In this document: piece by piece, positions 37,168 to 45,731 of the stretch
Position numbering within the stretch: position 1 is the stretch's first letter
Layout: each line of letters begins with the position of its first letter
Source: Clostridiaceae bacterium
GTDB taxonomy: Bacteria > Bacillota > Clostridia > Oscillospirales > Acutalibacteraceae
Direction of reading: 5' to 3'
Length of the DNA stretch: 61,646 bases
Assembly: GCA_030530095.1 (NCBI GenBank)
Contig: JAUMVO010000011.1
Span: forward strand, 1-61,646
Position numbers and translations under genes: made by a program
Notes under the pieces: generated by a model
Databases searched by the model: none
Seen by the model: the letters and a program-made list of their open reading frames with translations, nothing else
What the model was told of the DNA's origin: nothing

Positions 37168-38007
37168 ATGAAAAAAACAGTAAAGAAATTATTGGCAGTA
37201 CTGCTTGCGGTGAGCTTCATTTTTTTGATGTCGACAATCGCTTTTGCGTTTGATCAGGACGCCCTTTATTATGAGGGCTATGAGAAATACTATAAGAGCT
37301 TCCCGGATGTAGCAAAAAACGCCTGGTATTATGAGGCAGTAAGCTATTGCTCCGCTCTCTACATTACAGGCTATAAGAACGGCAATTTCGGTCCTGCCGA
37401 CAACCTTCAGCGTCAGGACTTTGCGGTTATGCTGCTGAGATTTGACGAGTTGGAAGATTGGGAGGATGCGGCAGAGTATTTCAGTGATCCGGAGAATTTT
37501 GCCGATGAATACTTAGACAAAGTCGGTGAAGAGTTTGTACCGCTTAGCGATATTCCTGCGGGTCAGTACTATTCCGGCGCAGTTAATGCATGCTACGCAT
37601 GGGGCTATGTAACGGGTTATCAGAACGGCAAGTTCGGCGTCGGCGACAAGATTACCCGTGAACAGGTAGTTACCATGCTGTTCCGCTATGAATGGGGAAA
37701 GGAAGAAGAATATTGGAGCACTCTGGGCTATGACATTGAGGAAGATGCCGATGAAATCAACGAGATTATTGACAGCGTTCTCGGCGAGTTCCCCGATGCA
37801 GGCAAGGTCAGCTCATGGGCTAAAACTCCTATGGTATGGGCTGTAGCAAACGGAATTATTACCGGCAAGAACGGTAAGATTGCTCCTCAGGATAATATAA
37901 CCAGAGCCGAAGTTGCAACAATTCTTACAAGAATGGACCTTGAGTATTTAGAGTGGAGCATTGTTAAGCATTTTGAAGACGGCGATGGAAATTTCTCAGA
38001 AGATTAA
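37168..38007 (+). CDS. S-layer homology (SLH) domain protein
   Basis: The 279-residue secreted protein is composed almost wholly of SLH repeats. A signal peptide (1-27, ending AFAF) is followed by three units beginning FPDVAKNAWYYEAV (about 42), IPAGQYYSGAVNACYAWGYVTGY (about 130) and FPDAGKVSSWAKTPMVWAV (about 210). Each has a GY.NG.FG.. or NGKIAPQDN loop and a TR-E-V-T-ML type helix. SLH domains bind secondary cell-wall polymers outside the membrane. An acidic spacer (DWEDAAEYFSDPENFADEYLD) lies between units 1 and 2. No catalytic domain is present, so it may be a small coat or scaffold protein. It is monocistronic. Confidence 0.88.
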   Translation: MKKTVKKLLAVLLAVSFIFLMSTIAFAFDQDALYYEGYEKYYKSFPDVAKNAWYYEAVSYCSALYITGYKNGNFGPADNLQRQDFAVMLLRFDELEDWEDAAEYFSDPENFADEYLDKVGEEFVPLSDIPAGQYYSGAVNACYAWGYVTGYQNGKFGVGDKITREQVVTMLFRYEWGKEEEYWSTLGYDIEEDADEINEIIDSVLGEFPDAGKVSSWAKTPMVWAVANGIITGKNGKIAPQDNITRAEVATILTRMDLEYLEWSIVKHFEDGDGNFSED

Positions 38008-38022
38008 TTAAATAAACAATTC

Positions 38023-38052
38023 CCCCGACTTCTTCGGAAGTCGGGGTTTTTT
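38023..38052. terminator. Terminator after the SLH gene
   Basis: A strong CCCCGACTT/AAGTCGGGG stem with loop cttcgg is followed by six T, between convergent genes. Confidence 0.85.
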
Positions 38053-38056
38053 CGGC

Positions 38057-38707
38057 TTACTTTCTATCTTTGTAATCATTCTTGATTTTCTTCGACCAGC
38101 CTGCCGTAAGCGGCTGGCAGGATCTCATGGCGCATACTGCGTCGCTGACGGTGTCGTAAAGCACCCTTGTTCCCATTTCGTCTGCTCGGTAGTCAACCGC
38201 TCTGTCCTCACCGATACCGAAATGCTTTGCGGTTTCAACGGCATCGATATTGGCGCCGATGAACAGGAATTCCCAGCCGAGTTCCTTTTTCTGTTCAATC
38301 ATCTTCTTGACCTCGTCGCTTGAATAGCGGTGGCTTGCGTTTTCAAGTCCGTCGGTCGTGATGACGAACATTGTGTGCTCGGGCACGTCCTCTTTTCTAA
38401 TGTATCTGTGGACGTCGGAAATGTGCTTTACCGTTTCACCTATTGCGTCAATGAGCGCCGTGCAGCCTCTGACAGTGTAATCCTTATCGGTCAGCTTCTG
38501 AATTTCGCTTAGGTTTACGCGGTCGTGGAGCGTTTCGATACAGTCGTCAAAGAGCACCGTCGTGACGAAGCACTCGCCGTCCTGCTTGCGCTGCTTTTCA
38601 ATCAGCGCGTTGAAGCCGCCTATGGTGTCGCTTTCAAGTCCGCCCATTGAGCCGCTTCTGTCGAGAATGAATATGAGCTCGGTGATGTTGTTGTTGGTCT
38701 TTGTCAT
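38057..38707 (-). CDS. VWA domain protein
   Basis: The 216-residue protein is almost entirely a von Willebrand factor A fold. The metal-ion adhesion site residues are seen in ILDRSGSMG (DxSxS, about 14-22), the Thr near RGCTALIDAIGE (about 80) and VITTDGLENAS (about 113). There is no signal peptide, so it is cytosolic. Cytosolic VWA proteins often partner with AAA ATPases or chelatases, but none is near. The start follows GGAGG. Confidence 0.88.
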   Translation of the reverse strand: MTKTNNNITELIFILDRSGSMGGLESDTIGGFNALIEKQRKQDGECFVTTVLFDDCIETLHDRVNLSEIQKLTDKDYTVRGCTALIDAIGETVKHISDVHRYIRKEDVPEHTMFVITTDGLENASHRYSSDEVKKMIEQKKELGWEFLFIGANIDAVETAKHFGIGEDRAVDYRADEMGTRVLYDTVSDAVCAMRSCQPLTAGWSKKIKNDYKDRK

Positions 38708-38814
38708 AATAAAATACCTCCGTGTAATAATGTGTTTTTTCTGCAGGCTTTCACCTTACAGCCACATTATAAAACGGAGGTAATGCAGTTTGGTCGCTTT
38801 TCGGGCGACATTTT

Positions 38815-39894
38815 TTATTTGAGCAGAACGGTTACTGCAACATAACCTACATAACCCGCGAGCATCACTATTCCCTGCCAGCGATGGAACTTTTTAGTCG
38901 CTATGGTCGGGAAGATGGCTATCGCGATAGCCGCCAGACAGACGACCATATCAACCGTTACCGAAGAGGCGGAAACCGCAAGAGTGCCGCCGTTGTTCTT
39001 CATCGAAATAAACGAGCAAATCGGTAAAATGAGCGTCAGGTCAATGATGTTTGCGCCTAAGATGTTGCCGACTGAGAGTGCGCCTTCCTTCTTGCGAAGC
39101 GCCGTAATCGTAGTTACGAGCTCGGGAAGCGACGTGCCGATGGCAACCGCAAATACGCTTATGATTCTCTGGGGAACGTGGATTTCCTGCGCGAGGGTTG
39201 TGCCGGAATTAACGAGTATCTCCGCGCCGATTACCGTTCCGCCCGCGCCCAGAAGGAACATAAGAATATACTTTACCCATTCTTTGGCTGATGCCGATTC
39301 CTTTGTAACCTCGTCGTCAAAGGTAATCGCAATCGTATCGGGGGTAGTGGTAATCTGACGTTCGCTGTTTTTCATTGAAATAAAGTTCTCAACGAAGAAT
39401 ACCGCGAAAACCACGAACAGAACTATCGTGCCTATCAGTGAGAGCGAATAGTAATCCTGAGTTTCGCCCTCAAAGGTGAGCGTCTGTTTAGCTGTGAATA
39501 TACAGCTCAGAACGAGCGCCAGCGAAGCGCAGAACATCAGCAGTGACTTGGGCGTGAATTCCCTTCGCTTGACAGTAAAGGGCATACATACTATAAATAC
39601 GCCGAGTATCATCGCCGTGTTGGCGGTGACGGAGCCTATCGCATTGCCCGCCGCCATATCAACGTTGCCCTTCAGCGTTGCCGCGATGGAAACAATCATT
39701 TCCGGCAGGGTAGTGGCTATTGATACGATAGTCGCACCGATAACGAACTTCGGTACGCCGAGCACCTCGGCAATCCAGCTTGCCGCGTCAACGAACCAGT
39801 CGCCGCCCTTTATGATGAGTACGAGACCGACTACGAAATAAATAGCCGTCAGATAAGTCGGAGCACCCGAGAAAAAGTTTTCTATAAATTCCAT
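38815..39894 (-). CDS. Sodium/calcium exchanger (CaCA family, YrbG type)
   Basis: This 359-residue membrane antiporter has about ten helices in two inverted repeats. Each repeat carries the CaCA alpha motif: VIGATIVSIATTLPEMIVSIAA in the first half and VFAVAIGTSLPELVTTITALRK in the second. GNAIGSVTANTAMIL and GNILGANIIDLTLIL follow, supplying the ion ligands. Members exchange calcium for sodium or protons, and some use potassium. The start at 39894 has AAAGGTGA upstream; a longer in-frame reading would run through a poor leader. It is monocistronic. Confidence 0.9.
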   Translation of the reverse strand: MEFIENFFSGAPTYLTAIYFVVGLVLIIKGGDWFVDAASWIAEVLGVPKFVIGATIVSIATTLPEMIVSIAATLKGNVDMAAGNAIGSVTANTAMILGVFIVCMPFTVKRREFTPKSLLMFCASLALVLSCIFTAKQTLTFEGETQDYYSLSLIGTIVLFVVFAVFFVENFISMKNSERQITTTPDTIAITFDDEVTKESASAKEWVKYILMFLLGAGGTVIGAEILVNSGTTLAQEIHVPQRIISVFAVAIGTSLPELVTTITALRKKEGALSVGNILGANIIDLTLILPICSFISMKNNGGTLAVSASSVTVDMVVCLAAIAIAIFPTIATKKFHRWQGIVMLAGYVGYVAVTVLLK

Positions 39895-39966
39895 TTCGTT
39901 CACCTTTATTATGTTTTTGTGATACCGCAATATTTTACTATCACACAGAGCGTTTGTCAATAATTC

Positions 39967-40170
39967 AAATCGGAGTTTGTCGATGCGATTGACGGCGAGC
40001 ATTCAGCGCCCCTTGTTAAAGGGGAGAGGGCCAGCGAACGCTGGCGAGGGGATTCAAGAAAGCTTGATATAACAATAAAAAGGAATCCCACCACCGCCAT
40101 ACGGCGGTCCCCCTCCCTTTGACAAGGGAGGCTGGTGTCCTTTCGAGCTTTCTCCCCGACAAACTCAAAT
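39967..40170. repeat. Dispersed structured MITE-like repeat, copy 2
   Basis: This is a 204-bp copy of the element at 1133-1398 in the same orientation, with the same inverted ends (AAATCGGAGTTTGTCG and CGACAAACTCAAAT). The internal hairpin that reads ACCGTC/GACGGT in copy 1 reads ACCGCC/GGCGGT here (40093-40108), so base pairing is kept by a paired change. It lies in the gap between the exchanger and the DUF5684-like gene; nothing else is seen in that gap except the promoter at 40229. Confidence 0.85.
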
Positions 40171-40228
40171 CTAACATTGTGCGTTGAAAAAATGATTTGC
40201 CTTATACCACTATATATAGTAGTTTCGC

Positions 40229-40257
40229 TTGACAATTATCACAATTCGGTTTATTAT
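40229..40257 (+). promoter_or_regulatory. Sigma-A promoter of the DUF5684-like gene
   Basis: TTGACA (40229-40234), 17-bp spacer, TATTAT (40252-40257), ahead of a 50-base leader and AAAGGAG. Confidence 0.7.
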
Positions 40258-40312
40258 TAAATTGATAAAAGCAAAGGCTTTTATTATCTATATTTTGAAA
40301 GGAGAAAAGGGT

Positions 40313-40756
40313 ATGGATTACGTAACTTACGGCGCATACGATTCAGCGGCAAGCACTATGTCGGCAGCAGCTCTGATTCCGGCAATTATTATCGGTGTTA
40401 TTTGCTGCGTTATCGGCATTGTAGCTATGTGGAAGATTTTCACAAAGGCAGGCGAGGCAGGCTGGAAGTCAATTATTCCGATTCTTAACATTTACACCTA
40501 CGTTAAGATTGCAGACGGAAACGGAGTTAAGTTCCTTCTGCTCTGCATTCCGATCGTAAACATTATTTTCGGAATCATCTTCACGGTTAAGTTCGGTAAG
40601 GCATTCGGAAAGAGCGGCGGCTTTATAGCCGGTCTTATCTTCCTTCCGTTTATCTTCATGCTTATCCTCGCATTCGGCAGCGCTCAGTATGTCGGACCTA
40701 ACGGAGTTCCCGCAGTTGCACAGGCTCCCGTTGCTCCCCCTCCCGCTGCAGAATAA
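40313..40756 (+). CDS. Small membrane protein, DUF5684-like
   Basis: The 147-residue protein has four membrane helices (about 19-42, 55-75, 82-103, 115-135) and the pattern KAGEAGWKSIIPILNIYTYVKIA near 45. FGKSGGFIAGLIFLPFIFMLILAFGSAQYVGP follows, typical of the DUF5684 family, some members of which act as signal peptidase I-associated proteins. A Pro/Ala-rich tail ends the protein. The start at 40313 has AAAGGAG upstream; a longer ORF from 40229 overlaps the promoter. No function is known. Confidence 0.8.
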   Translation: MDYVTYGAYDSAASTMSAAALIPAIIIGVICCVIGIVAMWKIFTKAGEAGWKSIIPILNIYTYVKIADGNGVKFLLLCIPIVNIIFGIIFTVKFGKAFGKSGGFIAGLIFLPFIFMLILAFGSAQYVGPNGVPAVAQAPVAPPPAAE

Positions 40757-40773
40757 TTAAACAGCAAAAACAA

Positions 40774-40801
40774 AAGGACGGTAGAAATACCGTCCTTTTT
40801 G
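40774..40801. terminator. Bidirectional terminator
   Basis: A stem AAGGACGGTA/TACCGTCCTT with gaaa loop and a T run lies between the convergent DUF5684-like gene and the esterase gene. Confidence 0.85.
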
Positions 40802-40811
40802 TTATACCTTT

Positions 40812-41702
40812 TTAGTTTAATATAAATTCAATTATTTCCTTCTGCGCCTTTTTCGCTTCGGGTATCGGATAAATCGGGAAGCAGTGATTCATCTGTTCAT
40901 ACTCACGGTAATCTATCGGTGCGCCCGCCTCAATGCACTTGTCACGGAAGCGTCTTGCATCGGCAAGAAACGCTTCGTAGGTGCCGTAATAAACAAGAAA
41001 CGGCGGCAAGTCGTGAAGGTTGCCGTTAATCGGGCTTAAGCGGTAATCGTGCACATCCGTGCCGCCCGCCCAGTTGAGAGCGCACTGAGTCAGAAATTCA
41101 CGCTGGAGCGAGGGGTCGTGCTTTTCGACTTCGGGGTCAAAGGGCGTTTCCATACTGATATCAACCCACGGAGAAATAAGCACCATTTTAGACGGCTGAG
41201 GCAGTCCGAGTACTTTAAGATGTTCGCAGAACGCGAGCGCAAGTCCGCCGCCCGACGAGTCGCCCATAAAGAGTATGCTTTCGGGCGAGGTTTCTTCAAG
41301 CAGCTTTTTGTAAAAGCTTTCAAGAAATTCAAACGTCGCCTCAAACGTGAAGTTCGGCGACTTTTTGTAAACGGGCATCATAACCGTCGCTTCGGTTTTT
41401 GCGGCTATCGTGTCGCAGAACGAAAAATGCGGCAGCAGCGGCTGTTCGCAGTATGCGCCGCCGTGAAGGTATACGACCTTCCGCTTTTCGCCGCCTCTGA
41501 AACAAAAGACCTCAACACCGTCGACAATCTTCTTTTCGGGCTTGCATTTGTAAAGCGAGGGCGGAGCGCCCAGTGGCTTTTGGTTCTTCGCTCTTAGCTT
41601 TTCAATATACTTTTCCCGCCTTAACGGGTCGGCTACCTTTTTCTTGTAGCCTGCCGTTTTAATCGCAAATGCGGAAAACGCCGCCATAAAGCTTCTTGAC
41701 AT
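40812..41702 (-). CDS. Alpha/beta-hydrolase (HSL-like esterase)
   Basis: This 296-residue esterase of the hormone-sensitive lipase type carries the oxyanion motif VVYLHGGAYCEQP (about 76-88), the nucleophile elbow FMGDSSGGGLAL (Ser near 149) and a C-terminal histidine in EQMNHCFPIYP near 275. The acid residue should be the Asp near LADARRF. There is no convincing signal peptide, so it is probably cytosolic. It is the last gene of a four-gene operon, four bases after the GH43-like gene. Confidence 0.87.
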   Translation of the reverse strand: MSRSFMAAFSAFAIKTAGYKKKVADPLRREKYIEKLRAKNQKPLGAPPSLYKCKPEKKIVDGVEVFCFRGGEKRKVVYLHGGAYCEQPLLPHFSFCDTIAAKTEATVMMPVYKKSPNFTFEATFEFLESFYKKLLEETSPESILFMGDSSGGGLALAFCEHLKVLGLPQPSKMVLISPWVDISMETPFDPEVEKHDPSLQREFLTQCALNWAGGTDVHDYRLSPINGNLHDLPPFLVYYGTYEAFLADARRFRDKCIEAGAPIDYREYEQMNHCFPIYPIPEAKKAQKEIIEFILN

Positions 41703-41706
41703 ACAT

Positions 41707-42561
41707 TTACTCCTTTTTAAGTTCTATGCTGTCGCCGGTATCGACGAGTTCAATTATAACGGGACGCTCATAGTCGGTCTGATTGGGCGTATGGAAGGTA
41801 AGACACAGCCTTTCGCCGTCTCTGAAAACCATACCGTGACCGCCGTCATCGGTAATCAGCGGCGGCAGATGTACGAATTCGCCGTCAATATGCGCGTTTG
41901 ACGATTTTGCCAGGCACTGGGCATATTTGCCGTTTATAAAGGTTGACCATATCATCAGCAATGTGCCGTTTGTCGTCCTGTAAAGAAAAGGTCCGTCGGT
42001 TACGAAGCGCTCTGCATTTTCCTTGTCCTCAATGAAATACGGCGAAGAGCCTTTGAATATTGTTTTCGGCTCGCTGACGGCTTTTTTCAGGTCGTCGCTT
42101 AAACGCAGGTATTCAACCGTGCCGTCCTTTATCTGAACGTGCTCGTGGCAGAAAACGAGGTAGGGGACGCCTTCGTCAATTAGTAACGTTCCGTCGAGGG
42201 AAAACCACTCCGACGGAGTGAGCGGACCGTCCGACCACGGCACAAACGGACCGAGGGGGCTTTCGCTTCTAAGCGCATAAGTGGCGCGGTTGCCGTTAGG
42301 CTGGGTAAAGGTCGCAAAAATATAGTACGCGCCTTTGTATTTATGCACCTCGGGCGCCCAGTTGACGTCGCGGTTCATCTCATACTTTCCGGAATCAAAG
42401 CAGCACACGGGATCAGACCAGTTTTCAAGGTCGTCGGAAACGTACACGTCAAAGCCGCCTACCTTAACGCCGAAGTTTCTCGCCCTCGTGCCGTAAAGAC
42501 AGAACTTACCATTTTCATTTAATATAAACGGGTCTCTTATGTTGATGTCCGTCAGTTTCAT
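41707..42561 (-). CDS. GH43-like five-bladed beta-propeller glycosidase
   Basis: The 284-residue protein fits the clan GH43/62 propeller. The base Asp10 is in NIRDPFIL, WAPEV is at 68-72, the pKa-modulating Asp123 is in FSLDGTLL, and a GGHGMVF segment lies near 240 (His242, a calcium ligand in relatives). The expected catalytic Glu of the E-G-P motif is replaced by Asp189 in VTDGPFLYR, which makes the mechanism or activity uncertain. There is no signal peptide, so the substrate would be an imported arabino- or xylo-oligosaccharide. It starts one base after the flavoenzyme stop. Confidence 0.82.
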   Translation of the reverse strand: MKLTDINIRDPFILNENGKFCLYGTRARNFGVKVGGFDVYVSDDLENWSDPVCCFDSGKYEMNRDVNWAPEVHKYKGAYYIFATFTQPNGNRATYALRSESPLGPFVPWSDGPLTPSEWFSLDGTLLIDEGVPYLVFCHEHVQIKDGTVEYLRLSDDLKKAVSEPKTIFKGSSPYFIEDKENAERFVTDGPFLYRTTNGTLLMIWSTFINGKYAQCLAKSSNAHIDGEFVHLPPLITDDGGHGMVFRDGERLCLTFHTPNQTDYERPVIIELVDTGDSIELKKE

Positions 42562-42562
42562 A

Positions 42563-44644
42563 TTATATCTCCATAGCCTTTAAGAAGGCGTCGTGTGTGG
42601 CGTTGCCGATTGTGCCGCCCTTTGCCGCGTCGCCGACAGATACAGCGTTTATGCCCTTGTCCTTAAGCTCTTTTTCAAGAGCATTTACGGGGCGCACGCC
42701 CATCGCAAGCACAACGAAGTCTGCGGGAATGATTTCGGTTTTCTTGCCCTTTGCCGAGCTGACGACTATGCTGTTGCCCTCAATTGCTTCAAGCTTTGTG
42801 CCAAGCTTAAATTTCGTACCGAAGGGCTCAATACGTGACATTGAATCGTCCACGAACTGGAACCACGCCTTGCCTCCCGCGATTTCGTCAGCCATTTCGA
42901 CGACGGTGACGGTGTTGCCGTCCTCGTTGAGCTTTTCGGTCGTTTCAAGTCCCGTAAGTCCCGAGCCGATAACGGCGACCTTTTTGCCTTTTATTTCAAC
43001 TCTGCCGAGCAATACATCAGGCGCGGTGACTACGTTTTCGGAGTCAATGCCTTTAATTGATTTCGGTCTTACGGACTCGCCGCCCGTTGCGACGATAACT
43101 GCGTCGGGCTTTGCCGCGGCTATTTCATCGGCTGTCATTTGCTTGCCGTTTACGACCTTGACGCCGTTAAGCGTACACTCGGTCAGTAAATCCTCTATCG
43201 CCCAGTAAAGCTTATCCTTCAGCGGTCCCGAAGCGGCGGTAACGACCTGACCGCCCGCCTTGTTCTCCTTATCGTAAACCGTTACGTCAAAGCCTCTGCG
43301 GCGAAGCACGACTGCAGCCGTCAGCCCCGCGGGGCCCGCACCGATTACAACTGCGGTTTTGCCCTCGCGGTCGGGTTTGAGTTCGTTCCATTCCTTTTCG
43401 ATTCCGACTGTCGGATTAACCGCGCATTCGCCGGGAGTGCCCCTGAACGAAGCGTTGAAAAGGAAGGATTTGATACAGTGCAGACAGCCGATACAGCGGT
43501 GAATCTGCTCGGGATGCCCATCCTTTGCCTTCTTTGCCCAGTACGGGTCGGCTATGAAATTACGTGCCGAGCCGACGAAGTCCTGATAACCATCCTCAAG
43601 CTGCTTTTCAGCCTGCTCGGGGGAGCGGATGAAGTTTGCAGCAATTACGGGAATGTTGACAACGGATTTGATTTCCTTTGCGAGATATGCTCTCCAGCCG
43701 GGTTCGAACGAGGTCGGCTCAAGCCAGTAGTTATACGTATCGTAGCACGCCGAGGAAACGTTGAGCGCGTCAACGCCGAGTTTTTCAAGTTCGACTGCGA
43801 TTTTTTTGCCGTCCTCAAGGCCGTAGCCCTTACCGGGTTTGCCGATTCTGTCGTACATCTCGTCGGCGGTCATACGCACGATAAGCGGATAATCCTTGCC
43901 GCACTTTTCCTTAATGCCCGTGATGATTTCGGAAATAAATCTCATTCTGTTTTCAAACGAGCCGCCGTATTCGTCGGTACGCCTGTTCGTGTTCGGGCTT
44001 AAGAACTGATGAATTATATAGCCGTGAGTGCCGTGAAGCTCAACCGCGTCAACGTCGGCATTTTTACATCTTAAGGCCGCCTCGATAAAGTCGTTTATAA
44101 GCTTCTTAACCTCGCGGTTGCTCATCGCGTGAATTCTCATCGCGCCGTGAGCGCTCAGCTCGCACTTTGACGGCGCCTGCATGGACATACAGATTTTTTT
44201 CTGCTCCATGCCTAAAAGCAGGGGTGTCGCCTTGAAGAGCGTTTTCGGGAAATTCGGGAAGCGGTCAACAATAGGAATAATCATCGGCAGGGTATTGATT
44301 GAGCTTGAATAGCCCTGACGGCCCGGATGGTGAAGCTGAATGCAGAGCTTCGCGCCCGCCTCGTGAATGCGCCTTGCCATTTCGCGCATAGGCTCGATAT
44401 TCGCGTCGCGTGCCATTGAAAGCTGGGTAAAGCTTGACGTCGCGCCCATATCGTTGACGCGGCAGATACCGGGTATTATAAGTCCTACCTCGCCCTTTGC
44501 ACGCTCGACAAAGTAGTTTATCATTTTTTCGGTCGGCTGACCGTTGGGCTGACCGAGGCTGAATTCCGCGGCGGTCATCACAACTCTGTTTTTAACTGTC
44601 ATGGTGCCTATGTTCATAGGCGTAAACATCATATCGAAGCTCAT
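42563..44644 (-). CDS. Old-yellow-enzyme / 2,4-dienoyl-CoA reductase-like flavoenzyme
   Basis: The 693-residue protein has an OYE TIM barrel (about 1-350) with HHPGRQG near 101 and a substrate-site HGTHGYIIHQFLSPNTNRRTDEYGGS near 190. A 4Fe-4S cluster region follows (CIGCLHC near 370, Cys in GECAVNP), and then an FAD/NAD(P)H domain with VIGAGPAGLTAAVVLRRRGFDVTVYD near 410. It matches the FadH / enoate reductase family, which reduces C=C bonds of unsaturated acids or CoA esters, or modifies ring substrates. The start follows AAGGGGTG. The substrate is unclear; it is co-transcribed with an SDR, a glycosidase and an esterase. Confidence 0.9.
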   Translation of the reverse strand: MSFDMMFTPMNIGTMTVKNRVVMTAAEFSLGQPNGQPTEKMINYFVERAKGEVGLIIPGICRVNDMGATSSFTQLSMARDANIEPMREMARRIHEAGAKLCIQLHHPGRQGYSSSINTLPMIIPIVDRFPNFPKTLFKATPLLLGMEQKKICMSMQAPSKCELSAHGAMRIHAMSNREVKKLINDFIEAALRCKNADVDAVELHGTHGYIIHQFLSPNTNRRTDEYGGSFENRMRFISEIITGIKEKCGKDYPLIVRMTADEMYDRIGKPGKGYGLEDGKKIAVELEKLGVDALNVSSACYDTYNYWLEPTSFEPGWRAYLAKEIKSVVNIPVIAANFIRSPEQAEKQLEDGYQDFVGSARNFIADPYWAKKAKDGHPEQIHRCIGCLHCIKSFLFNASFRGTPGECAVNPTVGIEKEWNELKPDREGKTAVVIGAGPAGLTAAVVLRRRGFDVTVYDKENKAGGQVVTAASGPLKDKLYWAIEDLLTECTLNGVKVVNGKQMTADEIAAAKPDAVIVATGGESVRPKSIKGIDSENVVTAPDVLLGRVEIKGKKVAVIGSGLTGLETTEKLNEDGNTVTVVEMADEIAGGKAWFQFVDDSMSRIEPFGTKFKLGTKLEAIEGNSIVVSSAKGKKTEIIPADFVVLAMGVRPVNALEKELKDKGINAVSVGDAAKGGTIGNATHDAFLKAMEI

Positions 44645-44654
44645 AATACACCCC

Positions 44655-45449
44655 TTATTTATTCTCAGCTTCAAGCTTCTTCTTGAAGCGTTCAAGCTTG
44701 TTGTTTTCAAGCTTCCAGTAAACCGTTCTGACGGGCGGGCATACGCCCATTAGCACCTTTGAAACGGCGAACAGCACGCAGGGCGAAACCTGCTTTTTGC
44801 CCTTTTCGATACCCTTTACCATTTTACGCGCAACTACGTCGGGCGTCTGAACGGGGAAAGGCTTTTCAAATTCCTTGTCGTTTGCAACCTTGAAGAAATT
44901 TGTATCCGTCGCAACGGGGTAGAGGCAGGTCAGCTGAAGATTCTTCGGCTTCTCGATTCTGACCGCCTGCTGAAAGCCGTGAAGCGCAAACTTGGTCGCG
45001 CTGTAAACGGCGTAGCCGGGCATAGCCATCTGTCCTATCGCGCTGACGGTAATCGCGAGAATTCCGTCGCGCCCGCTAAGGTAGTTCAAGTATTTTGCAT
45101 AGGTGTAAATAGGGGAGAAGGTATTCGTGTCGAACATTTTCTTTACTCTGTCCCAGTCGGTGTAGTTAAACTGTTCATAGTATGGGAAGCCCGCGTTGGC
45201 ATAGAAAATATCAATTTTCTCGCCGCCGAAAACCTCGTCGGCTTTTTCGAATATTTTATCTACTCCTTCGGCTGAGCCTACGTCGCAGGAAAAGGGAATT
45301 ACCTTGTCCGAAAAGCCCGCAAGCTTTTCCTCGGCAGTACGCGAAACGGCGAGTATCTTGTTGCCCTCGCCCTGTATAAGTAATTTGAGCACCTCGAGAC
45401 CGATACCGCTTGACGCGCCGGTCAGCACGATATTTTTGTTTGTAATCAT
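44655..45449 (-). CDS. Short-chain dehydrogenase/reductase (SDR)
   Basis: This 264-residue Rossmann-fold oxidoreductase has the NAD(P) glycine motif LTGASSGIGLEVL (8-20), NAGFPYYEQ (about 85) and the catalytic Ser-Tyr-x3-Lys in TVSAIGQMAMPGYAVYSATKFAL (about 135-158). Substrate is unknown. It is the first gene of the operon, behind a consensus promoter; AAGGGGG precedes the ATG. Confidence 0.9.
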   Translation of the reverse strand: MITNKNIVLTGASSGIGLEVLKLLIQGEGNKILAVSRTAEEKLAGFSDKVIPFSCDVGSAEGVDKIFEKADEVFGGEKIDIFYANAGFPYYEQFNYTDWDRVKKMFDTNTFSPIYTYAKYLNYLSGRDGILAITVSAIGQMAMPGYAVYSATKFALHGFQQAVRIEKPKNLQLTCLYPVATDTNFFKVANDKEFEKPFPVQTPDVVARKMVKGIEKGKKQVSPCVLFAVSKVLMGVCPPVRTVYWKLENNKLERFKKKLEAENK

Positions 45450-45479
45450 AAATCTGCCCCCTTGATTTAATATGTTTTA

Positions 45480-45508
45480 ATTATACATTTATATAAAAGC
45501 TATGTCAA
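45480..45508 (-). promoter_or_regulatory. Consensus sigma-A promoter of the SDR-OYE-GH43-esterase operon
   Basis: Minus strand: TTGACA (45503-45508), exactly 17 bp, TATAAT (45480-45485): a full-consensus promoter. Confidence 0.85.
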
Positions 45509-45675
45509 TTAAACGGCGGGCGATTGAAACACTTATTTTTCGCCGAAAATTTTATCCTGCTTTTCCGCTTTTGCCTTAAAATTTATTCCTGCGGCAAATA
45601 CGACTGCGGCATAACGAAAACATTTACGCTGTATAGCAGTATCGCAAAAATATTTTTTGTATTTTTTAATTCCGC

Positions 45676-45704
45676 TTTACTTTTTTTGGCAAAATATGTA
45701 TAAT
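45676..45704 (+). promoter_or_regulatory. Sigma-A promoter of the Lrp-pnt cluster
   Basis: TTTACT (45676-45681), 17-bp spacer, TATAAT (45699-45704), 28 bp before the Lrp-type gene. The stretch 45509-45675 between the divergent promoters shows no gene. Confidence 0.7.
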
Positions 45705-45731
45705 AAGAGAGAAAATAACGGAGGTGAGTGT

